DNA of 38,502 nucleotides from positions 1 to 38,502 of the forward strand of contig NJEE01000002.1 in NCBI GenBank assembly GCA_002255045.1. Reading direction: 5' to 3'. The position numbers and the translations under genes were made by a program. Below the pieces are notes generated by a model. It searched no databases. It saw only the letters and a list, made by a program, of their open reading frames with translations, and was not told the DNA's origin. This DNA is from Candidatus Bathyarchaeota archaeon ex4484_205 (lineage in GTDB: Archaea; Thermoproteota; EX4484-205). Below are positions 10,597-19,340 of this stretch, one piece after another; positions within the stretch are counted from its first letter, which is position 1; the number at the start of each line of letters is the position of its first letter.

Positions 10597-10871
10597 TATT
10601 TATACAACCTCTTTACACGTTCTTCAGGCCTACATATAAGTGTAGACCCATCTACATATACGGAGGAACCATCAGGCAATATGAAACGAAACTTTGCAGC
10701 ACCCTTAAACACACTTATCTTTTTACCATTCTCCGAGAGAATTTTGAACATATTTCGACTCTCATCAACAACATATCCCTTTCTCCCCACTAGGGTTAAG
10801 TCTCTGCTTTCGACGATCTCCACTCTAAGCCCGATGAGTTCATGGGCAAGAAAATTACTCTGTGTAATCAT
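10596..10871 (-). CDS. rnp1: RNase P protein component 1 (Rpp29/Pop4)
   Basis: LIGLRVEIVESRDLTLVGRKGYVVDESRNMFKILSENGKKISVFKGAAKFRFILPDGSSVYVDGSTLICRPEERV. Confidence 0.9.
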   Translation of the reverse strand: MITQSNFLAHELIGLRVEIVESRDLTLVGRKGYVVDESRNMFKILSENGKKISVFKGAAKFRFILPDGSSVYVDGSTLICRPEERVKRLYK

Positions 10872-11089
10872 TTCTTGCTCTCCTCATTAAGGATAGTGAG
10901 TATCTTAGCAATAGTTCTTCGAACTTCTCGGATTCGTGATGAGTTTTCTAAACTTCTACTATGTCGTTGCATCTGTAGAAGACGTTGTTCATTATAGAGG
11001 TCTTTGAGAAGTTTTATTCGTTCTTCCCTAGACATCTTACGGATTTCTTCAGCTTTCAACCTCGGCAATTTCACCACCTGCCGGAGCAC
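10868..11089 (-). CDS. rpl29: Ribosomal protein uL29
   Basis: LKAEEIRKMSREERIKLLKDLYNEQRLL...RIREVRRTIAKILTILNE. Confidence 0.92.
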   Translation of the reverse strand: MLRQVVKLPRLKAEEIRKMSREERIKLLKDLYNEQRLLQMQRHSRSLENSSRIREVRRTIAKILTILNEESKK

Positions 11090-11699
11090 TCTTTAACTCC
11101 ACCACATCCGGGAATTTTGCATTGGGCGGGAGAATCTTCACTTTAATGCCAACCATTCCAGGCTTAAGAAGAACATGAACTACAGCTGTCTTAACCTGTG
11201 ATATTGCAGGCTCACCACTGTGTGGAAGATAACCGGCGGTAAGCTTCTCAAATCTGGAGCGTTCACTTCCCAATTTCCCAGTTATCATAATTTGAGCGCC
11301 GAGCGCCCCAGCTCTCATCATTCTATTTATGGCCCATCTTGCAACACGCCTATATCGTACACCTTTCACCAATGCATCTGCCACCCTGCAGGCAACTATA
11401 TAGGGTTCAAGGTCGGGGTTTTCTATAGGGACTACTGCAATCTGTGGATTACTGAGATTGAACTGCTTCTCCAAGATTTCTGTTAGCTCTCTAATGTTCC
11501 GACCACCGACACCAATAACTAACCCGGTTCTCTGAGCGTATATGGAAATTTGAGTACCTAATGGAGTGACGGACATAGACATACCAGCATAACCAGCTTC
11601 TCTAAGATAGTCCTTAAGGAAGCTATCCACTTTCAACCTCAATTTAGCCTTCTCTAAGTAATCTTTCCACTCTCTCAATCTATTCCACCTCTCTACCAA
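11049..11699 (-). CDS. rps3: Ribosomal protein uS3
   Basis: GYAGMSMSVTPLGTQISIYAQRTGLVIGVGGRNIRELTEILEKQFNLSNPQIAV (KH). Confidence 0.95.
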   Translation of the reverse strand: MVERWNRLREWKDYLEKAKLRLKVDSFLKDYLREAGYAGMSMSVTPLGTQISIYAQRTGLVIGVGGRNIRELTEILEKQFNLSNPQIAVVPIENPDLEPYIVACRVADALVKGVRYRRVARWAINRMMRAGALGAQIMITGKLGSERSRFEKLTAGYLPHSGEPAISQVKTAVVHVLLKPGMVGIKVKILPPNAKFPDVVELKSAPAGGEIAEVES

Positions 11700-12132
11700 T
11701 TAGCTCTACATGAACGAGTTCCTTGATATACGGGGAGGATCTGCCGAAGGCCCTTGGAATATATTTCCTTACCTTTCTGGCTTTATGGACAGCTGCGTGA
11801 ATGATCTTAACATTATCGGGGTTCAGACCCTTAACTTCGGCATTTGCCTCTAGAGAGTCGAGTAGTTTTAAAATCATTTTAGCAGATTTTACAGGATATC
11901 TGCCAGCAGCCATCCCCCTTCGATGAGGCACTTTTTTCTTGAACCTCTTGTAGGGGACAGCCCTTCTAAGTGCAATCACACCCTCCAAAAACTCTCTTGC
12001 ATGAGGAAGCCGCATTCCTTTTAGACTTCTTAATAGCTCTCGAGTTTTCTTCATGGAGAGATCAACCTCCCTCAGACTAGCTTTAACCACATTCTCGTCG
12101 TCCAGCTTAGCACTGTAACTCCATTCTGGCAA
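11680..12132 (-). CDS. rpl22: Ribosomal protein uL22
   Basis: ELLRSLKGMRLPHAREFLEGVIALRRAVPYKRFKKKVPHRRGMAAGRYPVKSAKMILKLLDSLEANAEVKGL. Confidence 0.95.
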   Translation of the reverse strand: MPEWSYSAKLDDENVVKASLREVDLSMKKTRELLRSLKGMRLPHAREFLEGVIALRRAVPYKRFKKKVPHRRGMAAGRYPVKSAKMILKLLDSLEANAEVKGLNPDNVKIIHAAVHKARKVRKYIPRAFGRSSPYIKELVHVELIGREVE

Positions 12133-12229
12133 ATCCTATTCCACCTCTCACTAGGACAGTATAGTTAGGAACCTTAATATTGTTTAATAAGCATTTCTAA
12201 TCTTTGGAATTTCTGTAAATGATTTATCC

Positions 12230-13195
12230 TTAAACTTCTTCCTCGTCAATTACACCTTCATTGGTTATCCTAAAGACACATTCTCCTTCAGGACGATCCA
12301 AGCTAACAACTAGTCTTGCAATTCTCAGCCCGGGTTTTCCATGAGCTTTCCTGATAAAAATTCTGGTGTGACTCCTATGCGCAATTATGTGACCACCTAC
12401 TGGATATGCACCCATTGAAAAGAAGTCATTTGGTCGAGACATGACTTGATTAGTGACTACAGCTACAGCGTTGAAGACTGTAGCAAGTCTTTCCAATCTG
12501 TGGAGATGTTTATTGAGTTTCTGCTGTCTTCTCGCCAAGAGCTCCCTTCCCAAATATTCGCTTCGAAAATGACTCATTACAGAATCAATTATTACAAGCT
12601 TGATGTTATTCTTCTTAATTATTTCATCTGCCTTCTCTAGGAGTAACATCTGGTGATCACTATTATACGCAGGAGCTACGAGTATGTTTTCCAACACTTT
12701 ATCTGGATCGAGACCTCTGTACTTGGCCATATCGACTATCCTATTAGGTCGGAAACTATTTTCAGTATCAATATAGAGAGCGCCACCCTCCAGACCACCC
12801 TCCTCATAGGAGAGCTGTACATTGACACAAAGTTGATGACATATCTGACTTTTTCCAGTACCAAACTCACCAAAGAGTTCAGTTATGGTGCTTGTCTCCA
12901 GTCCCCCACCTACAAGCTCGTCTAATGCCCTACTCCCTGTAGTGAGTTTTCGAATATTCTCCCTAAGTTTAAGAAGCTCCGAAGCCTGCAGAAATTCTAC
13001 ACGGATAACCTTTCTCGCCTCATCGATGATCATTCTCGCAGTTTTCTCTGGAATCCCTGCCTCCACTAATTCCTCAACAGTAGCCATTGCCACAGATTCC
13101 ACAGTATGAAAACCCATATTCCTCAATTTAGTAGCAGTAGAGGGACCAACTCTTGGAAGATCCTCAATGTCGCTATATTCTCTTTTCACACCCAT
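12230..13195 (-). CDS. radA: DNA repair and recombination protein RadA
   Basis: HhH N-terminus DLPRVGPSTATKLRNMGFHTVESVAMAT; Walker A GEFGTGKSQICHQLCVNVQL; no intein. Confidence 0.95.
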   Translation of the reverse strand: MGVKREYSDIEDLPRVGPSTATKLRNMGFHTVESVAMATVEELVEAGIPEKTARMIIDEARKVIRVEFLQASELLKLRENIRKLTTGSRALDELVGGGLETSTITELFGEFGTGKSQICHQLCVNVQLSYEEGGLEGGALYIDTENSFRPNRIVDMAKYRGLDPDKVLENILVAPAYNSDHQMLLLEKADEIIKKNNIKLVIIDSVMSHFRSEYLGRELLARRQQKLNKHLHRLERLATVFNAVAVVTNQVMSRPNDFFSMGAYPVGGHIIAHRSHTRIFIRKAHGKPGLRIARLVVSLDRPEGECVFRITNEGVIDEEEV

Positions 13196-13234
13196 TAAAT
13201 CACCACTTCTCCTCTATAGTTTTTACCATGAATA

Positions 13235-13246
13235 CACTATTTAAGG
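13235..13246 (-). promoter_or_regulatory. Candidate TATA box for radA (sense CCTTAAATAGTG)
   Basis: Archaeal TATA-like element about 45 bp upstream of the radA ATG, in the divergent radA/ABC intergenic region. Confidence 0.4.
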
Positions 13247-13300
13247 AAAAAGTAAGAATTAAATGTGGGAGTACAGTGAAAGAGGAAGTAGAACAATAGA

Positions 13301-14449
13301 ATGGGACTTTTGAAAATATGTGTAATGTATGCATTAAGGGATCTTAATAATCATAAGGTGAGAGCCTTTCTCACAATTTTAGGCATAATGGTGGGTATCG
13401 CAACGATGGTAGAGTTGACAATGGTAGGAAGTAGTATGGAAGCCAAAATAGAGATGGAATTGACTGAGTTAGTCGGTTCAGCAATAATTGTCCGAGATCC
13501 AAATGGAGAACCAATACCGATATATACTGCACAAGTACTCTCAGGCATACCGGGTACAACAAGCGTCATGCCTCTGGTCATAGACTATTGTACAATAAAT
13601 GGGAGGTTTGGTGTAATTTTGGGAGTGCAAGCAGATAAAGTTGAGGAATATGCCACAATAATTGAGGGACGGAATATCAAGAATGACAATGAGGGCGTGA
13701 TGGATATTGATAGTGGAAAGAGATTGGGAGTTAGTCTTGGAGACGAAGTTGAGATAACAAGTCAGACTTCACCTGTAGCTCAGAGAATAAAGATAGTTGG
13801 TTTTGTAGAGCAAGGAGCTATGACAAGAGGATTTGTAGCTGGAGGGGCACCAGTTTGCGTAGTAACCATCGCAAAGGCTCAGAACATTCTGGAGATGAGA
13901 GGGTATGTGAACACACTATTGGTAAAAGTTGGAGATGTGGAACACGTAAGGATAGTAGAAGAGTATATAAAGAGAGTCTATCCGTTTGTGGAGATCATAA
14001 CTCAGGAGGATATTCTGAAATCTGTGAACAAGATACTTGGAACAATAAGGGGAATACTTCTTGCATTGGGAGCGATAAGCCTTGTTGTAGCAGGCCTCGG
14101 GACAATGAATACAGTTATGATGGTAATAAGGGAGAAGACAAGAGAAATAGGAATAATAAAAGCCATTGGAGGAGAGAGAAGACATGTTATTGCTATTTTT
14201 CTCACAGAGACCTTGATAATAGGAATAGCAGGAGGAGGGATAGGGATAGCTGCAGGATATTGGATAGGGAGGTATCTCCTCCGGGAGTTTATACCTACGC
14301 TAATGGGCATCGAGCTCCCAATTGTATTCTCGGCAAACATAGCAATCCAAGGAATGGCTATCGCAATCGGAGTAACCATTGTAGCAAGCATAGTTCCCCT
14401 CTGGAGAGGGGCTAACATAAGGCCGATAGAGGCGTTGAGATATGAGTAA
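13301..14449 (+). CDS. MacB/FtsX-type ABC transporter permease
   Basis: N-terminal TM, ectodomain with MacB_PCD features, then three TMs; REKTREIGIIKAIGGERRHVIAIFLTE and PLWRGANIRPIEALRYE. Confidence 0.9.
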   Translation: MGLLKICVMYALRDLNNHKVRAFLTILGIMVGIATMVELTMVGSSMEAKIEMELTELVGSAIIVRDPNGEPIPIYTAQVLSGIPGTTSVMPLVIDYCTINGRFGVILGVQADKVEEYATIIEGRNIKNDNEGVMDIDSGKRLGVSLGDEVEITSQTSPVAQRIKIVGFVEQGAMTRGFVAGGAPVCVVTIAKAQNILEMRGYVNTLLVKVGDVEHVRIVEEYIKRVYPFVEIITQEDILKSVNKILGTIRGILLALGAISLVVAGLGTMNTVMMVIREKTREIGIIKAIGGERRHVIAIFLTETLIIGIAGGGIGIAAGYWIGRYLLREFIPTLMGIELPIVFSANIAIQGMAIAIGVTIVASIVPLWRGANIRPIEALRYE

Positions 14450-15329
14450 AGTAGCCTTGAAGTTGGAGAATGTGCATAAAATTTACAGAGTGACAAAGGA
14501 GATTTCTGTGCATGCCCTAAGAGGTGTGAATTTAGAAGTCAAAGAAGAGGAGATCATTGTCTTAATGGGACCTTCCGGCTCAGGTAAATCCACTCTCCTA
14601 CAAATTGTGGGTACATTAGACAAGCCAACCAAAGGCAGGGTTATAATTGGAGGCATTGATGTAACTGATTGGAATGAAAAGAGGCTAGCTTACGTGAGAA
14701 GAGAGAAAATTGGATTCGTATTTCAGTTTTTTAATCTCTTAACAAATCTAACAGCAGAAGAGAATGTTATGTTCCCACTCCTACTAAGTGGAAAATACAA
14801 TGATGAAGAGGCAAGGAAGAAAGCAAGGTTAATCCTATCAATCGTAGGATTACCTGAGGATAGGTGGAGAAATATACCAAGAAAATTAAGTGGAGGACAA
14901 CAGCAGATGGTTGCAATCGCCAGAGCTGTAGCAAATAATCCGACTTACATATTAGCTGATGAACCTACCGGAAATTTGGATGTTGACTCATCTACAAGGT
15001 TTCTAGAGGTTGTTAGTTGGCTTAACTATATAGCAGGACAGACGATGATAATTGTAACACACAACCCTGAGGTCTCACGTATTGCACATAGGGTGTTGTA
15101 CATTAGAGATGGAATACTTTATCAAAAAGCTCCTAAGAGGTTCATAAATGTAAAGGCAGTAAGAAGAACAGGAGAGGAAAAAAGAAGAAAGGAGCTATAT
15201 AAGAGGTTATTAGACGTTGAAATATCATCTCTGAGAAGAAGATATACAATAGGACTGATAGACACAGAGGAATTCCAAGAACGCAAAGAAGAAATAGAAA
15301 ATCAGATGGAAAAGGTGATGGAGAAATAG
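14442..15329 (+). CDS. MacB/LolD-type ABC transporter ATPase with C-terminal SHOCT-like extension
   Basis: GPSGSGKSTLLQIVGTLDKPTKG, LSGGQQQMVAIARAV, ILADEPTGNLD; C-terminus SSLRRRYTIGLIDTEEFQERKEEIE. Confidence 0.92.
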   Translation: MSKVALKLENVHKIYRVTKEISVHALRGVNLEVKEEEIIVLMGPSGSGKSTLLQIVGTLDKPTKGRVIIGGIDVTDWNEKRLAYVRREKIGFVFQFFNLLTNLTAEENVMFPLLLSGKYNDEEARKKARLILSIVGLPEDRWRNIPRKLSGGQQQMVAIARAVANNPTYILADEPTGNLDVDSSTRFLEVVSWLNYIAGQTMIIVTHNPEVSRIAHRVLYIRDGILYQKAPKRFINVKAVRRTGEEKRRKELYKRLLDVEISSLRRRYTIGLIDTEEFQERKEEIENQMEKVMEK

Positions 15330-17527
15330 TGAGCAGACTGACCTCATCACTTTTAATACTACTTCTACTAACAAGCGAGTTTTCCTACCTAGATAATACA
15401 ACATCTTCGACTATTATACCACAAATATCTAAGAGGGTAGTTTATGAAATAGACATTGAATTAGGAAAAGTGCAAGAAAGAGAGGTAGTTGAATTAAAGG
15501 TTGAGGGGTACATGGGGAAGGTGTATGTTTTAGATTGGAACTTAGGGAGAGGTAACCCTGTCATAAAACGAGGGAAAATGAGGTTACTGGAGAAGAAGGA
15601 GCTTTATGATACCCTTACGCTTTTCCTATGGGAACTGGAAGTTAAGGAGAGGGAGGAGGTATTCGAGTACGAGATAAGTGGGGAAACGCCTCTTATAATA
15701 AAGTATGAGGTATTATTGAATGGAAAAAAGCCTAAATTTATAGAGGTTATGGGAACAAGTTTTATAGAGGCAGAAATAAATGATACGGTACGTTGTATAC
15801 TCACTATCATAAATAATGTATTTCTAATAAAAAATGGGAATACAACGCTTACACCTCCGCTCGATATGGATATAAGGACTAAGGTATATAGAAAATATTT
15901 TTCCCAGATCTCTTCTGACCCTGAACCTAATGCAACAGACTTAATGGAGGAAGGAGAAATGTTATGGAAAATTTATCTCAAAAATAATTTTACGCTTTCT
16001 ATGACATATAGAATAAACAGGAGTACAGAATGGGGCACTATCCCGATGGAGGGAATAACGATAAGGACACAGATGAATGAGGAGCTTATCCTAAAAATGC
16101 TTGAAAATCAGATTTTGGGACTGAAAAACATGCTTTCCCTTTTTCAAGAGCTCAATTCCAGTATAACGATGTTGAGTGAAGGATTTCAACAAATAGAGGA
16201 AGCACTAGATGGGATAGCTGAGGGACAGAGAGGATTAGGCAATGCAACGAGCGCATTAGCAGATGTGTTGGAAGATTTGACCTATCTCTACAGCAGTATA
16301 TATGAACAGATGGTATACTATGAGCCTCAGGTGACAGAGGCTGCAGAGAATATTGGGAAACTGGATTTGGAGGATGTATTTAATATCCTTAACGATACAA
16401 TGACAACCGCATTGGAGGGACTTGAACAAGGAGAGGAAGTAATAGAAGAGGCAAAGAACCAAACCTTACAATTGAACCAAACACTTACAGAAGTATATGA
16501 GGAGTTACCTCCAGGTTCTCTGAAAGATAGTGTATATAATGCAATTCAAATGGTTACAGCGGCATACATTCTACTTGGATATGTCGAGAGGGAGATAAAG
16601 CCTCTTGAGAGAGAGATTAAAAACAGACAAAGTATGCTAGAGGAGTACCTCAAAATAGCTACGGAATATAAGAGGCTTTCAACGATGCTTTTAGAGAGCT
16701 TTCTTCAGATGGTGGAGCTTCTAAACGGAAGCATTCAGACATTCATTTATCTAAATAAAGCATTAGAAAATGTATCAAATGCACAGTATGAAACGGCTTC
16801 TGTGCTCCAAGAGATTTCAAACAGCATAGGCAACATGACAGAAATGATAGAAACAAACTTCAGAAAAGAGAATTTCACCAATTTATCAGATACATATGAA
16901 GAGCTGAGTGAGCTCTATTATTTAGTTGGGTGGTTCCATTCGATTCTAAATGCACCTCTCCAAGCAGTAAATGAAACAACTTTCGATGGGAACTTCATCA
17001 ATGAACTTCACTTAAGTTATATTGAGAAAAATAGAAGTTGGGAACTCAAAGAAGTGAAGACACTCGAAGAGGCATGGGTATATCTACTTAAAGTAAAAAG
17101 TCCTTCAGGAATGTGCATACTAATTAATGGCCAAAACATAACAGATAATCAATTAAATAGATATCTTATATTTAAAGAAGATGATGAAATTATAATACCA
17201 ATCTTCAGGAAGGTAAATACCGGGGAAAATCTGCTTCAAACTTGGGATAGAAAGAACATTACTTTTCTCTGCAAAGAAAAGCCTTCTGCAGAGATCTTAA
17301 CGGGAAGTGGGAGAGAAGGGAATGAGTATCTTATTTCGGGATTTATCTACCAGCCATCCCTCGCAATAGCCATAACTATTCCAGAATGGGAGGAAGAAGA
17401 AATTGAGGAAATTGAGGAAATACCTGCTTTATGGCTACTGACAATTCTAGTAATTATTATATCTACTATTTTTGTAGTTATCTTATATAAGAAAAAAAGA
17501 AAGAGGACCAAGAAAGGAAAGGTCTAA
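15329..17527 (+). CDS. Large exported, membrane-anchored coiled-coil protein of unknown function
   Basis: N-terminal hydrophobic signal, many N-x-S/T sequons, long amphipathic repeats in the centre, C-terminal TM and basic tail KKKRKRTKKGK; GTG start overlaps the ATPase stop. Confidence 0.7.
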   Translation: MSRLTSSLLILLLLTSEFSYLDNTTSSTIIPQISKRVVYEIDIELGKVQEREVVELKVEGYMGKVYVLDWNLGRGNPVIKRGKMRLLEKKELYDTLTLFLWELEVKEREEVFEYEISGETPLIIKYEVLLNGKKPKFIEVMGTSFIEAEINDTVRCILTIINNVFLIKNGNTTLTPPLDMDIRTKVYRKYFSQISSDPEPNATDLMEEGEMLWKIYLKNNFTLSMTYRINRSTEWGTIPMEGITIRTQMNEELILKMLENQILGLKNMLSLFQELNSSITMLSEGFQQIEEALDGIAEGQRGLGNATSALADVLEDLTYLYSSIYEQMVYYEPQVTEAAENIGKLDLEDVFNILNDTMTTALEGLEQGEEVIEEAKNQTLQLNQTLTEVYEELPPGSLKDSVYNAIQMVTAAYILLGYVEREIKPLEREIKNRQSMLEEYLKIATEYKRLSTMLLESFLQMVELLNGSIQTFIYLNKALENVSNAQYETASVLQEISNSIGNMTEMIETNFRKENFTNLSDTYEELSELYYLVGWFHSILNAPLQAVNETTFDGNFINELHLSYIEKNRSWELKEVKTLEEAWVYLLKVKSPSGMCILINGQNITDNQLNRYLIFKEDDEIIIPIFRKVNTGENLLQTWDRKNITFLCKEKPSAEILTGSGREGNEYLISGFIYQPSLAIAITIPEWEEEEIEEIEEIPALWLLTILVIIISTIFVVILYKKKRKRTKKGKV

Positions 17528-18199
17528 AGAATATAATTCTGCTGCTTTCATATCCAATTTAAGCCAACGGAATAAGGGACCAATGTATTCCTCTTTCAGA
17601 TTTTTATTTATTACTAACCCCCCTACAAAGGGATTGAAGGCGGGCATTACAAGGAGAGATGGGTGACCTCTCAGATAAACCCAAACGGGAAGGGATGTTT
17701 TAAAACCGAACTCATCAATAAACTCTATCAAAGGATGCAGATGAGCCATAACAATTAGTTTGGAAGATCTAGCCTCCTCCGGAGGGAGAGCATGACCATG
17801 TAAAAGCCATATCTTGTTAATTTGAAAGCCACGCACATTTTTTATTTCAACATTGGAGGGAGTTAGGTTAAGAAGATTACCGTCATGATTGCCAGGAACG
17901 ATGGTGATGGAGACATTCATATCGAGAAGGGTATTCAAGAAGGAGGGAACAATTTGCCACTCTAAATCGGAAATACCTACCACATGATGCTTGATGTCTC
18001 CTAGAATTATAATCGTGTCAAAAAGGAGTTCCGAGTGTAATTTCTGTAGTAGTGAAGTGAAGTACTTAATTCTGGGAGGGAGCTTGATTCCATGTCTCTC
18101 CAGTTCGTATTCATAGCCCAGATGTAAATCCGCAATAATGAGTTTTTTATCTATGAGAAGAGCAGGAAAACCCTTTATCGGTCTAACTAATTTATACAT
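17483..18199 (-). CDS. Calcineurin-like metallophosphoesterase, COG1407 (MJ0037-like) type
   Basis: LIIADLHLGYEYELERHGIKLP, IILGDIKHHV, VPGNHDGNL, LLHGHALP. Confidence 0.85.
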   Translation of the reverse strand: MYKLVRPIKGFPALLIDKKLIIADLHLGYEYELERHGIKLPPRIKYFTSLLQKLHSELLFDTIIILGDIKHHVVGISDLEWQIVPSFLNTLLDMNVSITIVPGNHDGNLLNLTPSNVEIKNVRGFQINKIWLLHGHALPPEEARSSKLIVMAHLHPLIEFIDEFGFKTSLPVWVYLRGHPSLLVMPAFNPFVGGLVINKNLKEEYIGPLFRWLKLDMKAAELYSLDLSFLGPLSFFLI

Positions 18200-18224
18200 C
18201 CTTCCTCTATCTTTGAGTTGCCTA

Positions 18225-18614
18225 ATGGTAGAGAGTACCCAGAAATTAGATGAGGTTGTAGAGTTAATAAAGCTTAAACAAAAGTTGGATGCTAAGGAGC
18301 TGGAGAGTTACAGAAAGATATTTGGAGAGCGATTGGACAAAGCCATAGAGAGTGTAAAGAAAAAAAGAGTGAAAAAATACGTATTTAAGCCTTCAGGAAT
18401 AGTGAGATGGATCGTGGTAGGTAAACATAAGGAGCACATAATTCTTCCAGAGATAAGATTTTGTACGTGTGAAGACAGCTTCAGGCAGATGCTGGATGGG
18501 AAAAGACCTTTATGTTATCATCTAATAGCACAGAAGATTGCAGAGGCTATAGGGAAGTATGAGGTTATAGAGGAGAAGGATGAGATGTACAGATTTCTCT
18601 CTATAGATTGGTAA
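18225..18614 (+). CDS. SWIM zinc-finger protein, possibly Shu2/SWS1-like (start chosen at ATG 18225)
   Basis: RFCTCEDSFRQMLDGKRPLCYHLIAQKIAEA matches CxC-Xn-CxHxxA. Confidence 0.7.
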   Translation: MVESTQKLDEVVELIKLKQKLDAKELESYRKIFGERLDKAIESVKKKRVKKYVFKPSGIVRWIVVGKHKEHIILPEIRFCTCEDSFRQMLDGKRPLCYHLIAQKIAEAIGKYEVIEEKDEMYRFLSIDW

Positions 18615-19290
18615 AAACCTGCTCTAGAGAAGAGATTATTCTACACGTTACCGTGGGTGCTGAAAGAACGTTAGGATATATTGAAATGATGTCATTACAG
18701 CATTTCGAAAGTGTTTCTGGCGGTGGACCTCGAGGATAAGCACCAATGAAGAGCATGAACTCTCTATACTCACTTACACTTCGGAGATAATTCATTAAAT
18801 CTACAGACCTCCCCTTAGAGGAGAATAATATTTTATAACAATCAACTTGATTTCCAATCAATTCCGGTAATTTCTTATTGATGAAACGTATGAGGGGATT
18901 TTCTGGAGGAACATGGCCTATTTTAAAGAGTTGCTCCATCAACCCTATGAACCTGTTATAGTTCAAAGGGAGACGAGTTTTCGGATTTATCTCAAAAACT
19001 CTATCATTAATTGTATGTACGTAGATTTTCATGGTATACGTACGATTGAGGGGGGAGTCCAGGAGGAGTAGAAGGCAGCGGTGTAGGATGTCAGGCCTTC
19101 CTCTCATTCCGCTCCGGGTGAGGTGTTTCATGGCTCTGTGATGGAGGGATCTATCCAGGATGAGCTCTCGAGGGGGCTTCCCCCTCCTTCTAGCTGTTGA
19201 GATTACATCAGGGAAGGACCATAATTTCCTTGGAATGGTCTCGATTGAGGATTGGAAGAAAACGAAAGTAAAGTGGGGAGGATTCATCAA
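18601..19290 (-). CDS. nep1: Nep1/Emg1 rRNA N1-pseudouridine methyltransferase (SPOUT)
   Basis: RGRPDILHRCLLLLLDSPLNR...VYVHTINDRVFEINPKTRLPLNYNRFIGLMEQLF...FIGAYPRG. Confidence 0.88.
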   Translation of the reverse strand: MMNPPHFTFVFFQSSIETIPRKLWSFPDVISTARRRGKPPRELILDRSLHHRAMKHLTRSGMRGRPDILHRCLLLLLDSPLNRTYTMKIYVHTINDRVFEINPKTRLPLNYNRFIGLMEQLFKIGHVPPENPLIRFINKKLPELIGNQVDCYKILFSSKGRSVDLMNYLRSVSEYREFMLFIGAYPRGPPPETLSKCCNDIISIYPNVLSAPTVTCRIISSLEQVFTNL

Positions 19291-19340
19291 TGGGTAATTA
19301 TGTAAGGGTGAAGAACACTTAAAATTATTGTCGGGGAAGG

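Noticed and set aside
13855-14415. 186-aa ORF in an alternate frame of the ABC permease
   Set aside because: Highly charged, R/N/S-rich translation typical of an out-of-frame read of A/G-rich codons.
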